Shown here: piece after piece, positions 31,002 through 42,200 of the stretch
How the letters are laid out: each line of letters starts with the position of its first letter
Numbering within the stretch: position 1 is the stretch's first letter
NCBI GenBank assembly: GCA_951799405.1
Contig: OX637334.1
Coordinates: 9,982,001 to 10,046,000, forward strand
Length of the DNA stretch: 64,000 nucleotides
Source: Agapetus fuscipes
Taxonomy: Eukaryota > Arthropoda > Insecta > Trichoptera > Glossosomatidae
Direction of reading: 5' to 3'
Made by a program: the position numbers and the translations under genes
The notes under the pieces: model-generated
What the model was told of the DNA's origin: nothing
The model's input: only the letters and a program-made list of their open reading frames with translations
Database searches by the model: none

Positions 31002-31310
31002 CTTAAATGGTTCACTTTGCTAATGTCTCCCCTGTTTCAGGGTAGGGTAGAAACAGCCTATTCACATAAGGACGCATTATGCCCAGATTGTTTATGGTGT
31101 GTCTTTGGATTACTATGTCAAATGCCTAGTAGCGTTTGTGGATGTATGGAAGCTTTCACACGGTTTGTCCGGTTATCCATAGACACACTGGGCAGAATGA
31201 TTATTGTGTGAAAAGGGGGTAAGAACCGTAACGTGTATGTTCATTCGAGATTTGACTTTTCATTTTGTTTGTTATGAAACTTAAATGTAAATATATCTGT
31301 GCCACTTATA
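31002..31310 (+). repeat. RepC copy, highly diverged
   Basis: Begins AAATGGTTCACTTTGCTAAT and keeps CCCTGTTTCAGGG. The middle has an inserted or rearranged segment with GTGTGTC/GACACAC-type inverted pieces. Confidence 0.55.
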
Positions 31311-31556
31311 TTAAAATATAAATTATAGATTGTCGATCAAGAGAATCGATCACGTTTACACTCGTTTACACACTTTTACATTCGTGGACATAAGATGCAT
31401 TACTTTCATTGTGTTGGTTTGTGGATGCGCAGCTCGACCAAAAAAGTGCGAGCACTAGCTTTCCTTATGTATGCTGCATAACGCTTTCGTGGACCACTTA
31501 CAAAGCTCTCGCGGGCCACGGATTGTGAGCCACTGTTCTAGAAGAATGAAAGAGTA

Positions 31557-32002
31557 CTCTAGACCAGAGGTTCCCAAAGTGGGTGCCGCGGCACCCTGGG
31601 GTGCCGCGGAGAGAGATCAGGGGTGCCGCGAGGTGCCCCTGAAGTCTCTACTAAAAATCAAAATTTTACATTTTTTTTTTTTTTTTTTTTAATTGTGAAG
31701 AGGATTGCAATTCACCAACCTATTTTGCCTGGCCAGATGTCTTCATGCGAAAGCAGAAGCTTGTGTGCATACATGAATACAAACATTTTATGGAATGGAA
31801 AATAACCCACGTGGCCGGACCGCGTTCTACGCACGGAATGAATGATGGGAGGCATAGGGGAGGGGATGCGGGAGTGGCGCCGCAAACAAATATGAAATAT
31901 ACCTACCACAGATCGATATTATATGACTAGGGTGCCGTGAGAAAACTCAAAATTTCAAAGGGTGCCGTGACTTGAAAAAGTTTGGGAACCCCTGCTCTAG
32001 AC
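31557..32002. mobile_element. hAT MITE with 8 bp TSD
   Basis: The element at 31565-31994 (430 bp) is flanked by CTCTAGAC on both sides. The ends are CAGAGGTTCCCAAAGTGG and TTTGGGAACCCCTG. The subterminal GGGTGCCG repeats occur at both ends. A SINE-D fragment (31690-31775) lies inside. It encodes no transposase. Confidence 0.88.
31690..31775 (-). repeat. SINE-D fragment
   Basis: CACCAACCTATTTTGCCTGG through GCAGAAGCTTGTGTGCAT matches 2200-2268, the 3' end of SINE-D, next to a T run (poly(A) on the minus strand). Confidence 0.65.
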
Positions 32003-32249
32003 AAAGACGGGAAAGAGTATTTAATTAAAAAATACTACTTTAATACGACACAACGACCTTGCACTGCATTTAAAACAGAACCGAATCAGGTTTGATGGTA
32101 TTGATTTTAATTGTTATGGCATATTTAAAAAAAAATATTGTCTAGTCATGGCTTATTTGGTTATATTGGCTTATAGATAAGGATAAGGGCCTAACAACAC
32201 CCTTGCGCCGTTTTAGATCCTTGTTTGTGAAAATGAAAAAAAAAACAAC

Positions 32250-32362
32250 GAAGCTACACATATAGCGCAGCTTTTTATCGTTTTCCCCGAAGCATTTGAA
32301 TGTGGTAAGTGGAACCTACTCATATTCACAGATAACGGGGCCAACGCCAACTACCACACTTT
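32250..32362 (-). repeat. SINE-A, 3' part, split by a Harbinger-like MITE
   Basis: Minus-strand SINE-A end (AAGCTACACATATAGCGCAG to CCAACGCCAACTACCACAC). It continues at 32858. Confidence 0.75.
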
Positions 32363-32857
32363 GGCCGTGTTCGGGGAGCGCGCTTCAAGCGCTTCAAGCA
32401 CTCACACACCGTTCGGGGAGCTCATCGTAAGCAAATATTATGAGCTATGACGTCACGCACGACGCCTCGACCGTTCGCTATTTTCGCTTTTTTGCGAAGG
32501 TGGGTCGGCTGAAGCGTTCCAACTTCACACCAATGGTTCATACAGTTCCACTGACAGTTGACAGCTAACCTCAACAACACGAATATTAGACACAATTATT
32601 AATGTTAAATAATGGATTCGAGATATCAAAAGCTCTTCAATAATTGAAAATTCTGCTGGAAATATTAGAATCATGGCTCAATAATGCGTTTCAAGATAAA
32701 TCTGCATCCGTTCTGCCGAGCTTTGACAGCTGCTGTGTGGTTGACATATGAAATTCGCTTTTTATCGTTCGGGGAGGTTTGCGATCGAGCTACCCCCACC
32801 ACGATTTTTACTGTAAGCGTTCAAAGTGCTCAAGCTAGCTCCCCGAACACGGCCTTT
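32360..32857. mobile_element. PIF/Harbinger-like MITE in SINE-A
   Basis: The 492 bp element (32363-32854) is flanked by TTT on both sides. Its inverted ends are GGCCGTGTTCGGGGAGC and GCTCCCCGAACACGGCC. GGCC-TGTTCGG ends and a 3 bp TSD resemble Tourist/PIF-Harbinger MITEs, although those usually target TWA. Its body includes imperfect AAGCGCTTCAAGC repeats. It has no coding capacity. Confidence 0.8.
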
Positions 32858-32935
32858 GAGTTTCAGCTCCCGGGAGGACTGGTTCTCATTATTTGTAAAC
32901 GCTGAGTAAGCCTTGCCGGTTTTATGATTTTGGGG
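32858..32935 (-). repeat. SINE-A, middle part
   Basis: Continuation after the MITE (TTTCAGCTCCCGGGAGGACT to GCCTTGCCGGTTTTATGATT); the tRNA head is missing. Confidence 0.7.
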
Positions 32936-33289
32936 ATGACATAATGTATATATATTCAAATAAAGCAGCTTTAGTAAGCACCCTGCGTAAGCTCCCCTCG
33001 ATCGCGTAAATAGAAAAATATATAGAATATACAACAGCGCCTGTAGTGAGTGATCAAGTTTTCATATATATATATATATTTTCACGATCAAGGGGTGTTT
33101 ATGCAATGGTGTATACTTGGGGTAAAGGTTTGTCCATTTTTGCAAGCCAAATTGCTGTAAAAAATACGCCCTCTTGGGAATTATACGCATTTTTTTAAAT
33201 AATAAAATGAACCTTTTTTTCCTAAAAGAGACTTTTTTAAATATCTACATGTTATAAGAGAAACCTTTTGGTCTCGGAAAAAGCAGCAG

Positions 33290-33962
33290 CTTAAGAGCGT
33301 TGTATACCCTAAGCCTGTGGTTTTTTTTTCTTAAACTTTATGATCTTAGTAAACGAGTGACAGTAATGAACAAATCAGGCGTTTTTATTATTTATTTCAA
33401 TTATAATGGCGAACGAAAACAAATAACTTAAAAAATGTCAACACAAAATAATTAAAAAGAAAAAAAAACTTTTTTTTCGTTTTTTTATGCGCTATATTTT
33501 GGAAACATATTTATTTTTTTGATTACCAAATTAAACATTAAGTCTCGCAATAGGCCGATTTTTGATGACATGAAAAGTTTTTGAGAAAAATTAAGAAACT
33601 GAAACTATTTAATTCATTCAATTCCTTGAAAACAGTTTCTCGATAATTTCTTAAAACTGGTAACATTCTCAAATATCGGCTTTTTGACGGACTAAATAAT
33701 GTGTAATTCTGTAATTACAAATAAAATAAATATTTCCAAAATATAACACAAATACAAACGATTAAAAATGTGAAAAAATGTGTTTTTTTAAATATTTTTT
33801 TGTCGTGATATTTTTTAGATAAGTTATTTTTTTAAGCCTGTTAAATTTAGAAAAAAAAATCAATAAGCACGCTTGATTTGTTTCAACCCTGTCACTTGTT
33901 TACTAAGACAATAACATTTAAGAAACAAAAATGGCAGGTTTAGGGTATAAAACAGTCTTTAG
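33290..33962. mobile_element. Foldback MITE, diverged
   Basis: Left outer arm TTGTATACCCTAAGCCTG and right GCAGGTTTAGGGTATAAAAC are inverted. Inside are CTTTATGATCTTAGTAAACG and a complement, the same CTTTATG-TCTTAG core as the TTAA and 10485 elements. TSD not clear. Confidence 0.7.
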
Positions 33963-34277
33963 GGCTTGCGTATTGACATTGTGAAGAATGATGTTTACAT
34001 TATTCATTTTATAATAATATTATATATTTTGTCATTTTTTTGGTATTTTATACCAGTAATAATACTCCTTCAAAAAAAAATCGAAGGGCTTGAAAAACAA
34101 AAAAAAAACAATTTTTATCCATTGGCTTTCTGTGCCCTAAAACAAAATTTGTAAAAAAACATGTTGTTCACAAATGTACCTACCTACTTATGAGTTACTG
34201 TAAAAAAATTGTATGAGCTTTTGAAATAAAAAAATGTTTTTTAAAATAAATTTAAATTTTCACTACAGTTTTTTATC

Positions 34278-34572
34278 AAGACTTGGGTTTTTATTTGTAA
34301 GCACACATTCGGCATGTGTAAGCGCCAACTTAGACGTGCATGCTTGGCTGCATATATTTAAAATTTTGATTTTCGTAAACACGATGATCTGCGGACCGAG
34401 AACGTTTGTAATATGTTATCTTTACAATAATGGTAAGAGATTGTTTCACATGTAGAGGAATACTGGTTTTACATAGTGGAAAAATGATTTATTTATTATT
34501 TGCCATTATAAATATAATAAATCATTTAGGTATGTTAATATATCTTTGCAACTTACATAGATTATAGATTGA
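34278..34572 (+). repeat. RepC copy, interrupted
   Basis: The middle part (TTATTTGTAAGCACACATTC, GTGTAAGCGCCAACTTAGAC) and the tail (TATATCTTTGCAACTTACAT) are separated by about 150 bp of other sequence. Confidence 0.6.
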
Positions 34573-34737
34573 AGACTATGTAAATCCATTTGTATTCAAC
34601 AGATCAAAAGTGTCTAGCAATCTAATACAGTCACGTCAATTATTTCATCTGTTTTAAATGTGCGAGCTCCATGGTCTGGAATTCCAATTAAAATTATTTA
34701 TATTTTGTACGGTTTGTTTATTAACACTGAAAATTCA

Positions 34738-34925
34738 TATTAATTGATTTCTACAAAATTTTATGGAACCAAAATTTATAATGAAACACTGTTGTATTTT
34801 CACTTGCTTTTTAATTTAATTTTAATTAATTTATAGGTAGGTACGAACGTTTTCAATCTTTCGATCATCTGTCAGTGTTTCATTAGAATTTTTGGTTCTA
34901 TAAAATTAAGTACAAATCAATTAAA
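34738..34925. repeat. Palindromic repeat
   Basis: TTAATTGATTTCTACAAAAT...ATAATGAAACACTG is inverted at GCAGTGTTTCAT-like sequence ending ACAAATCAATTAA. Arms are about 50 bp; a small MITE is likely. Confidence 0.7.
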
Positions 34926-35344
34926 TTATTTTGATTGTGTGGCTTTCCAGTAGATTTTATTTCAACATTTCATAAAAAAACTTGAGAAAAGCGTAAGAAT
35001 ATACCTACTCACCTCATCAGCTGAACTTGAATTATAAATAAAAATAAATCATTTTTTAAAACGTAGTCCGTGATCTGTGCGTAGTCCCAACCTGCTAAAT
35101 ACTTTATCTATTTAAGTATGTATCCACAATTCTACATCAGTATTACAGGTACATATTCCCTTTGCAAATTCTACTCAAGAATGTCTTGCTTGAAGTTCAG
35201 AGATTTAATGAGCCTGCAGTGTTGGCGGCTAAAGCTTTTTAATTATAAATGCTCATTATTATGACTGGTTGGAATTACGTTTGACATATCATAATAATCT
35301 TTACAATTATATTTACTTCAGTAATCAAACTTTACGGATATTAG

Positions 35345-35412
35345 TTGAACTGTTTTAGAAGAGTAGCCAACGTCTTCAGGAGGCACCCCCTCTGCGCGAC
35401 GACTGAGGATGT
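35345..35412 (+). repeat. Partial arm of the 20575 foldback MITE
   Basis: GCCAACGTCTTCAGGAGGCA and TCTGCGCGACGACTGAGGAT resemble the arm at 20658-20697. Confidence 0.6.
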
Positions 35413-35493
35413 ACTGATTTTGAATGGCAAAATTTGACACGAATCATTGCGTACCCTGTGATGGACGGTCTAATGGTTAACAGTGATTTGTGA

Positions 35494-35690
35494 CAAGGTT
35501 TATTCAGCCTTCACAAGAAATGAGTACCAACCCCCTCGGAAGCTGGGAAACTCCCATTTCATCTGAAGGGTTTGGCGTTAGGCCCTTACCTATAAAAATA
35601 AATAGATTCCGTCAGCCTTCGCATGCGCCCTGGGATTTCGGGGAAAAGGCGGTAAGAATTACACTATATGTGCAGCTTAGTAGCGAAGTA
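35494..35690 (+). repeat. SINE-A, 5'-truncated
   Basis: Body and end only: AAGGTTTATTCAGCCTTCAC to TACACTATATGTGCAGC. Confidence 0.75.
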
Positions 35691-35827
35691 GCGTCGGAGC
35701 CTTTACGATTATGCCTCCCTTGATAATACATCGATGATAATGAACTAAGCAACTGACACGAGGAACATGAAATTTCTTAGAACAGGATTATACTTCCAAA
35801 ACGTGTATCTTCTCTGTGGTCACTTCT

Positions 35828-36118
35828 GTAAGGCTGACCAACCATAATGACCAACGTAAAATGTAACCCTGATTCAGGGATGGACGAAAACATTTTTTTA
35901 GAACCATCATGCCAAGTTCTCTTTGCCAATGCCACCTCTGTTTCAGGGAAGGTCGGCAAGAGTTGCAGGGCTTATGTTCATTTGAGATTGGGTTTTATAT
36001 TGCAAGTCCACATGCGACATGTGTAAGCGCGAACTTATACGTGTATGCTTGTGGGACTGCATTTAATATGAATCTCAAATGATACATATATTTGCAACTT
36101 AGATTTAGATTTAGAGCC
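35828..36118 (+). repeat. RepC copy with partial internal duplication
   Basis: AGGCTGACCAACCATAATG and CCCTGATTCAGGG are followed by a second TTTGCCAATGCCACCTCTGT segment, then a normal RepC body to TTTGCAACTTAGATTTAGA. Confidence 0.75.
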
Positions 36119-36494
36119 TCATACGAACTTATAAGCCATGCATATATATAAATCCAAAAATATATTATTTTAGACAATATGTACCTACTATGCATCATAA
36201 ATTATAGATAAACGACGGTGTTTTTTTTTGTGTATTTGAAAGAAGTGATCGAGATGTAACACAGTGGAAAATTCCCGCTATTTTTACTTCCCTTCAAGTT
36301 TTTCAAATTAAATATTTGAATTTCGTGTTTTACTCAGCATTCCTAGGATCAAGGTTCATTTTCGCGAAGCTGAAATCAAAACTTCAGATGCAAATACTGA
36401 TGTACACATGAACCTGGGGAAAAATTGAATTTCCTACGCCATCTTGTAAAACATCACTTTTGATGGTTCACCATGAAAATAGTTGTGTTGTTTT

Positions 36495-36617
36495 GCTCGA
36501 CATAAGAGAAGGTCCTGAGAGTAAAGAATTAGAAAAGAGGTGTAGAGCTGTAATAGGATCACTTATGTATGCCATGTTATGTACTCGTCCTGATTTGTGT
36601 TTAGCGATAAGCATTTC
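36495..36617 (+). pseudogene. Ty1/Copia pol, fragment before the nested insertion
   Basis: The plus frame reads ELEKRCRAVIGSLMYAMLCT, RPDLCLAISISN. This is the conserved Copia segment (YRS-VGSLMY-M--TRPD---AVS). It stops after SISN at 36617. The gene continues at 42713, 6.1 kb away, so the two pieces belong to one broken element. Confidence 0.8.
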
Positions 36618-36872
36618 AAATCTCTGAAATAGCGAATGACTGGGATATCCAGAGTCATAATAAAAGGAGGACTTGTATGAAAAAGGTTATGACTCTGGAT
36701 GAAATGAAAGAAGTATGCAAGGACAGGAAGAAGTGGCGGCTAATCTGCAATGTTGATTTCTAATGTTGGTGTATTCATTTGCTACATTTTTTGCATAGGA
36801 AATTTTTGACTTTTTTTGTATAGATTTCTTTGTAAGGTTTTGTTCTTTTTTATATTTAAATGTAATTTATTA
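36618..36872 (+). repeat. RTE-like LINE 3' end inserted in Copia
   Basis: Contains AAAGGTTATGACTCTGGATG, GAAATGAAAGAAGTATGCAA and AGAAGTGGCGGCTAATCTGC, the RTE 3' end, preceded by an inverted piece (GGGATATCCAGAGTCATAAT). Confidence 0.6.
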
Positions 36873-37108
36873 TTCATATTCCTTGACTTATAGGTTGGTA
36901 TGAGGCTGACCACCCATACTGTAAAAAATGGTTCACTTTGCCAATGTCACCCCTGTTTCAGGGAAGGTCGGCAAAAGTTGTGGGGCTTATGTTCATTTGA
37001 GGTTTGGATTTTATTTGTAAGTACACATTCAGCATTTGTAAGCGCGAACTACACTTGTTGGTTTGTGGGCATACATCTGAGAGCTTTAAATGAATATATC
37101 CTTGCAAC
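36873..37108 (+). repeat. RepC copy, 5' part, split by the LINE
   Basis: Complete RepC up to ATATATCCTTGCAAC. Its tail (ACTTAGATTATAGATTATAG) reappears at 42691-42712, on the other side of the LINE. Confidence 0.85.
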
Positions 37109-37433
37109 ATTCCATCGATTAGAACTGTCAAAGTCACACACAAAATCTTGTGCTCCTTACAAATGGTTATAACTTTAGCTATTTTTAATCCTTAGCCCAA
37201 TTTGGCTTTGAAATCTTTTTCCATATGTGTTCTGTGATTTGTGTACTGAGTGGGGTATTTATATGTGCACTTTTAACCACTTTTTTGACTTTTTAATATG
37301 TTGATTTGAAATTTGACTACACCCAACATTGTTGTTACAATTATGATATTATATTATAAACTAAATGTAAATATTTACACAACTAATAATCTACAATAAC
37401 CAACAGTGTTCAGTGTAAAAGGACCTGAATCTG

Positions 37434-37461
<28 letters not shown>
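37434..37461 (+). repeat. 28 nt poly(A) directly before the ORF1 ATG
   Basis: An uninterrupted A run abuts the ATG at 37462. It could be a remnant tail of another retroposon captured in the 5' UTR, or part of the element's own leader. Confidence 0.9.
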
Positions 37462-37464
<3 letters not shown>

Positions 37465-37701
37465 AAGTGCCGTATATGCTCCGAGGAATTGAGCCCAAAA
37501 AAAGCTTTAAAATGCTCCAGGTGCTATGAGTCATACCACCACTCATGCCAGCGTCAAGCAGCCGAAAGAATGTCCACAAGGACAAGGTCGCAATTTATGT
37601 GTGACTCGTGCAGGCTAGAGGACCCAAGAACAGCAAAGCTGGGCCCCAACTTCCGAGGCATTGGCTCAACATCTCAAAAAGAGCAAGGGTGTATTGCCTA
37701 A
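37462..37701 (+). CDS. LINE ORF1, PHD-finger part (frame 1)
   Basis: 79 codons. MKCRICSEELSPKKALKCSR, then CYESYHHSCQ and MCDSCRLEDP give the C4-H-C3 spacing of a PHD zinc finger, known at the N-terminus of ORF1 in some CR1-group LINEs. The frame overlaps the larger ORF1 frame (open from 37619), so a single 1-nt shift between 37619 and 37699 separates the PHD finger from the rest. Either one base was lost or gained in this copy, or the shift is programmed. The protein would bind RNA or chromatin as part of the ribonucleoprotein particle. Confidence 0.75.
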
Positions 37702-38860
37702 TCCACCCGTCCGGGCATCATCATCATCGTCTTCACCAACAATATCCCCCTCCCCAACCGTGGAGTCGCCTTCGGCAGACACACTCCTGCTGTTAAGGGA
37801 GATGAGGGAGCTGAAGGTAGAATTAAAAGAGATAAAGGAATCTCTCTCCTTCTTTGCAGAAAAGTATGATGAAATGAATTGCATGTACAAAGAGGTGGCG
37901 AAGCAGATTTTGGCAAATGAGAAAAAATTAGGCAAGATTGAGATGATGACACCGATGGTGGACAAGGTGTCGGAGGATTTGAAGGATATAAGAGATGCAG
38001 TGATACCAATTGTTGGAGGCAAATCTCAGAGAGAACTAAGTATCTCATCGAAGAATCATTTTGAAAAGCGATATACGATCATAGTGCGTGGTAGAGATAC
38101 GCAAAAGGAATTATTACCTGAGCAGGTGGAGAAAATACTTAAGGACAAATTGGATGTTAAACTCCTAGGAATAGGAATTTGTGGAATGAGAAGGATAGGG
38201 AAGGGAAGTAAAGGAAGTAGTGGGTGTCTCATTACCTGTCCTTCAAAGTCTGATGCGGACATACTAAAGCAAATAATTCAAAAAAGGTTATCGGATAAGC
38301 TTACAGCCGAATTTTTAAAAAAAAGGAAACCTTGGATTGTGCTGAGAAACGTCAGTTCGGAGAATAATAATGAGACCCTATGGAATGACATTAAGATGCA
38401 GAATGGGGAATTGCAGGATATTTTGAAGGACCACAAAGACTTTGTTATTAAGAGGGTGATCAAGGTGAGAGGTAGCCCGGGGCTAGCGCATCTATTGGTA
38501 GAGACGTCTACTGAAGTGAGAAAACACCTCACGGAGAAACAGAAGATATTTCTGGGATATCAAAGAATCACAGTTGTGGATGCCAACCCAGTTACACAAT
38601 GCTACCACTGTCTGAATTTCATGCACTCCGCCAACTACTGCACAAAAAAGGCAGAACCGGCGAAGTGCTCTCATTGTGGGGGAAATCACAAATTTATAAA
38701 TTGCGACAAACGTTCTAAACAAGCAGAGTGCATCAATTGTAAGATTGAATCGGAAAAAAGGGGGATAAATATTGACCATTGCCACAATGCTATGGACAAA
38801 AAATCTTGCCCATCATACGCTAGGGTATTGCAAATTGCAAAAGAGAAGATTGATTATTGA
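37619..38860 (+). CDS. LINE ORF1, coiled-coil and zinc-knuckle part (frame 2)
   Basis: The frame is open from 37619 (first ATG 37661) to a TGA at 38858-38860; 399 codons from the ATG. A Ser/Pro-rich stretch precedes a probable coiled coil (LREMRELKVELKEIKESLSF), and the C-terminus has the zinc knuckle CYHCLNFMHSANYC (CX2CX4HX4C), CSHCGGNHKFINC and a third Cys/His cluster. This is the nucleic-acid-binding chaperone of the LINE. The stop is in the context UGA-CUA, known from viral and cellular readthrough sites, and the frame stays open downstream. Confidence 0.85.
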   Translation, partial: RTQEQQSWAPTSEALAQHLKKSKGVLPNPPVRASSSSSSPTISPSPTVESPSADTLLLLREMRELKVELKEIKESLSFFAEKYDEMNCMYKEVAKQILANEKKLGKIEMMTPMVDKVSEDLKDIRDAVIPIVGGKSQRELSISSKNHFEKRYTIIVRGRDTQKELLPEQVEKILKDKLDVKLLGIGICGMRRIGKGSKGSSGCLITCPSKSDADILKQIIQKRLSDKLTAEFLKKRKPWIVLRNVSSENNNETLWNDIKMQNGELQDILKDHKDFVIKRVIKVRGSPGLAHLLVETSTEVRKHLTEKQKIFLGYQRITVVDANPVTQCYHCLNFMHSANYCTKKAEPAKCSHCGGNHKFINCDKRSKQAECINCKIESEKRGINIDHCHNAMDKKSCPSYARVLQIAKEKIDY

Positions 38861-39274
38861 CTAATATTTAATATAGTGTATTTCTGCTTTTTAGACTTAC
38901 TTTCGTTATGTTGTTTTGTTTTTAAGGTATTTTTATGTAAAGCGCGTGATCGACATTTTAGTACAATGGGCCGATCTGTAAATTGCAATGGTCCCGTGTG
39001 TGTACTGTGCTATACGCCGTGTGCGGATACCGCCACTCGCTGCATATTTGTTGTGCGCCGTGAGCGTAGCATTGGGTCGGTTCTATTTCATTGTTTACTA
39101 TTATTTCATAATATCATACATAACATTATATGTTTTGTGCTGCTTGAAGATGCTGTGACATCTGTACTGTTTGAAATAATGATGATTTTTATGTGCGATA
39201 GTTATTTGTGGTATTATGGGATACCCTGTAATAATGATGTACTTACTAGTGAACTATTTTATCACGAATCATGA
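38861..39274 (+). CDS. Extra open frame between LINE ORF1 and ORF2
   Basis: This is the ORF1 frame continued past its TGA: 137 sense codons with no stop, ending in TGA at 39272-39274. That stop overlaps the ORF2 start as ATGA. An internal ATG at 38966 could give a 102-residue product. The predicted peptide is hydrophobic and Cys-rich (CNGPVCVLCYTPC, HCLLLFHNIIHNIICF) and matches no family I know. It may be a readthrough extension of ORF1, a separate third ORF, or merely a spacer without stops used for ribosome delivery to ORF2. Confidence 0.5.
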   Translation, partial: LIFNIVYFCFLDLLSLCCFVFKVFLCKARDRHFSTMGRSVNCNGPVCVLCYTPCADTATRCIFVVRRERSIGSVLFHCLLLFHNIIHNIICFVLLEDAVTSVLFEIMMIFMCDSYLWYYGIPCNNDVLTSELFYHES

Positions 39275-42200
39275 ATCCAGACTTTTTGCATGAGGTGGAT
39301 AATCAGTATAATATAGCTCAATACGAGTGTCACACGGCATTGGAGTGTAATGATGTTATAAATTCTAAATGTGAAGATGATGCTCTATTTATATTACAAC
39401 AAAATATTAGGAGTATACGAAAGAATCTGGATTGTTTTCTAGTAAATTTGAGTTGTCTTAATAGATTGCCTGATTTGATTGTACTCTGTGAAGCGCATCT
39501 AAATGAGTGGAGTGAACCGTTTGATATTCCAAATTACTCATATTTCCGTAGTAATTATTATATAAATAAAAATAGTGGAATTGTTGTGTTTGTGCGCGGT
39601 AATAATGATAATATAAGAGTTAAAGAGATTATCATGAATAATGTTAATTGTCTACAGATTGATTATTATAAGAATAACGTTTTGTATCGCATAATCTCTG
39701 TATATAGAACACACCAATCAAATGTTAATGAATTTATTAACGAACTTAGGATGCTACTAAATGAATGTCGAAGTATGAATGTGATTATTGTGGGCGATTT
39801 TAATGTAAATGTGGCAAAAACTTGCATAAGTACTGTAAAGAATGAATATATGAACGCACTAGCAGAACTAAATTTTAAATTGTGTACAAATTTATATAGC
39901 AGAGAGGTGGATGGGCAAACTCCGTCCTGTCTGGACCATTTCTGGTCCAATACGCCACTGAGCAAACTGGAGGACATATGTACTGTTGTTTGGAAGAGTG
40001 ACATTACGGATCATCACACGTCTTTGTTCATACAGAGATTGATGAATAGTAATAATGCATTAAATGATACTGTACGACATGATGAACCAATAAAAAAGAT
40101 TAATTTGGAGGATTTGAAAATGAGACTGATGAATGAAAGTTGGAAGTCTGTTTATGATTCTTTTGATGCAAATATATGTGCTAAGAATTTTCACGATATT
40201 GTTGAAGATTATTTGGCGAGTGTTGAGCAAATATCTGTGCGGAGACAAAGCAACAAATCCTCCAAATATAATAGACTGAAGCCATGGATCACACATGGTT
40301 TGGTGGTTTCAATACGAAACAAAGAAAAGCTGTATAAGATTATGCGGAGACATCCTGGCGACACTAATGTCAGTGACAGGTACAAAAGGTATCGAAACAT
40401 GCTGACACTGTTAATAAGAAGGGTCAAGATTGATTACTTCTCTAGGAAGGTTGAACAAGCTGGCAGTAATATAAAACATGTATGGCAATCCATAAATGAG
40501 ATTATTAATAAGAAAAAGAAGAAATCACAGATAAAAAGGATAATTGTTGATGGTAAAACAATGGAACTCACACAACATCCAATTGAAATGGCTAATAGCT
40601 TTAATGAGTTTTTTGCAGATGTAGGTGAAAATCTGGCTCGACAGATAGATCCAAATTTCACTTACGGGGAAATAGAACCCGATTCTCTCATCGATCCAGG
40701 GTTCAACATATTTCAGCCAATAAATTCCGAGACGGTATTAAATATTATAAAGGATATGAAAGGAGGATCCTCTCCTGGCTATGATAGAATATCTGTGGAT
40801 ATTTTGAAGCAGAATTCAACATCTCTGTCGGGGCCCATCACGCACATAGTAAATGTCAGCCTGAATAATGGTGTATTTCCTGAGGTGTACAAAGTTGGTG
40901 TGGTGACACCAATTTTCAAGTCGGGGGATGCATGTAATATATCGAATTATAGACCTATAACTCTCACGTCCAATATCTCGAAAATCTTCGAAAAAATAGT
41001 GAAAAAACAGCTCATAGATTTTATTAATAGAGAGGGTTTACTTAATAAAAATCAGTTCGGTTTTAGAACGGGTGTTGGCACGGACGACGCCATATCAAGG
41101 TTGACTTCCATAGTGTACGGGGCACTAGATGCCGGAGAGAAATGTCTGGGTGTATTTATCGACCTAAGGAAGGCATTTGATAGCGTTAGCCATACTGGCC
41201 TATTGAACAAATTAAACAGGATTGGAATATGTGGCAGTGTGAGGAAATGGATTTGCAGTTTCATGCAGTATAGAACTCAGCAGGTACGCATTAATAAGAT
41301 AGTAAGCTCTAGAAAAATAACGCGATTCGGAATTCCGCAAGGCACCGTCCTTGGACCAATATTGTTCATTATTTATGTCAATGAGATATTCTCTCTGCCG
41401 ATCACATCCTCAATCCTGTCCTTTGCTGATGATACGGCTATGATTGTGAGGGGAGGGTCATGGGTAGAGGTGGTTCGCAGAACGAACGTGGAATTAACCA
41501 TACTTAAAAATTGGTTCGACAAAAATTTCCTGTCTCTGAATACCGAAAAAACAAATTTTATTCCATTCTCTCTCTACAATAGGGGTCTTCCTTTTTCACT
41601 TAGTATAGCAATACATAGCTGTACTAACTTCTTGGTCAGTGGAACTGCGTGCTCCTGCTCATGCCCCCTAATTTCTCAAGCGGAAAGTGTTAAATATCTA
41701 GGTATTAAAATAGATTCCAGAATTAGATGGAAGGAGCATGTAGAAACAACTATTGAAAGACTAAGGAAAATTTACTATGTATTCCGCAAAATTAGAGATA
41801 TTCTAGAGGTAAAAACTTTGAAGTCTACCTATTTTGCGCTTGGACAGTCATTGATGCAGTATGGAATGGTCGGATGGGGCGGCACATTTAAAACAACACT
41901 CGAGCCTCTTAGGGTGGTGCAGAGAATGGTTATCAAAATAATGTTAAAGAAGCCTTTCGACTACTCCACATTGCAATTATATCATGACTTTCCGGTGCTA
42001 ACAATTGACCAATTGTATAAGAGAGCGGCTCTCTACCAAGTTCATAAGGATTACTTTATCCACGGATATAATCCGGGGGATATTGTAATCCCGAGTGGTA
42101 GATCGCGTAGAGAGTCGCTTCTAATCAAAGTTCCTAGAAAGAATACAGCAACCGGCCAACATCACTACGATTATTTGGGTGTAAGGTGGTACAATGCACT

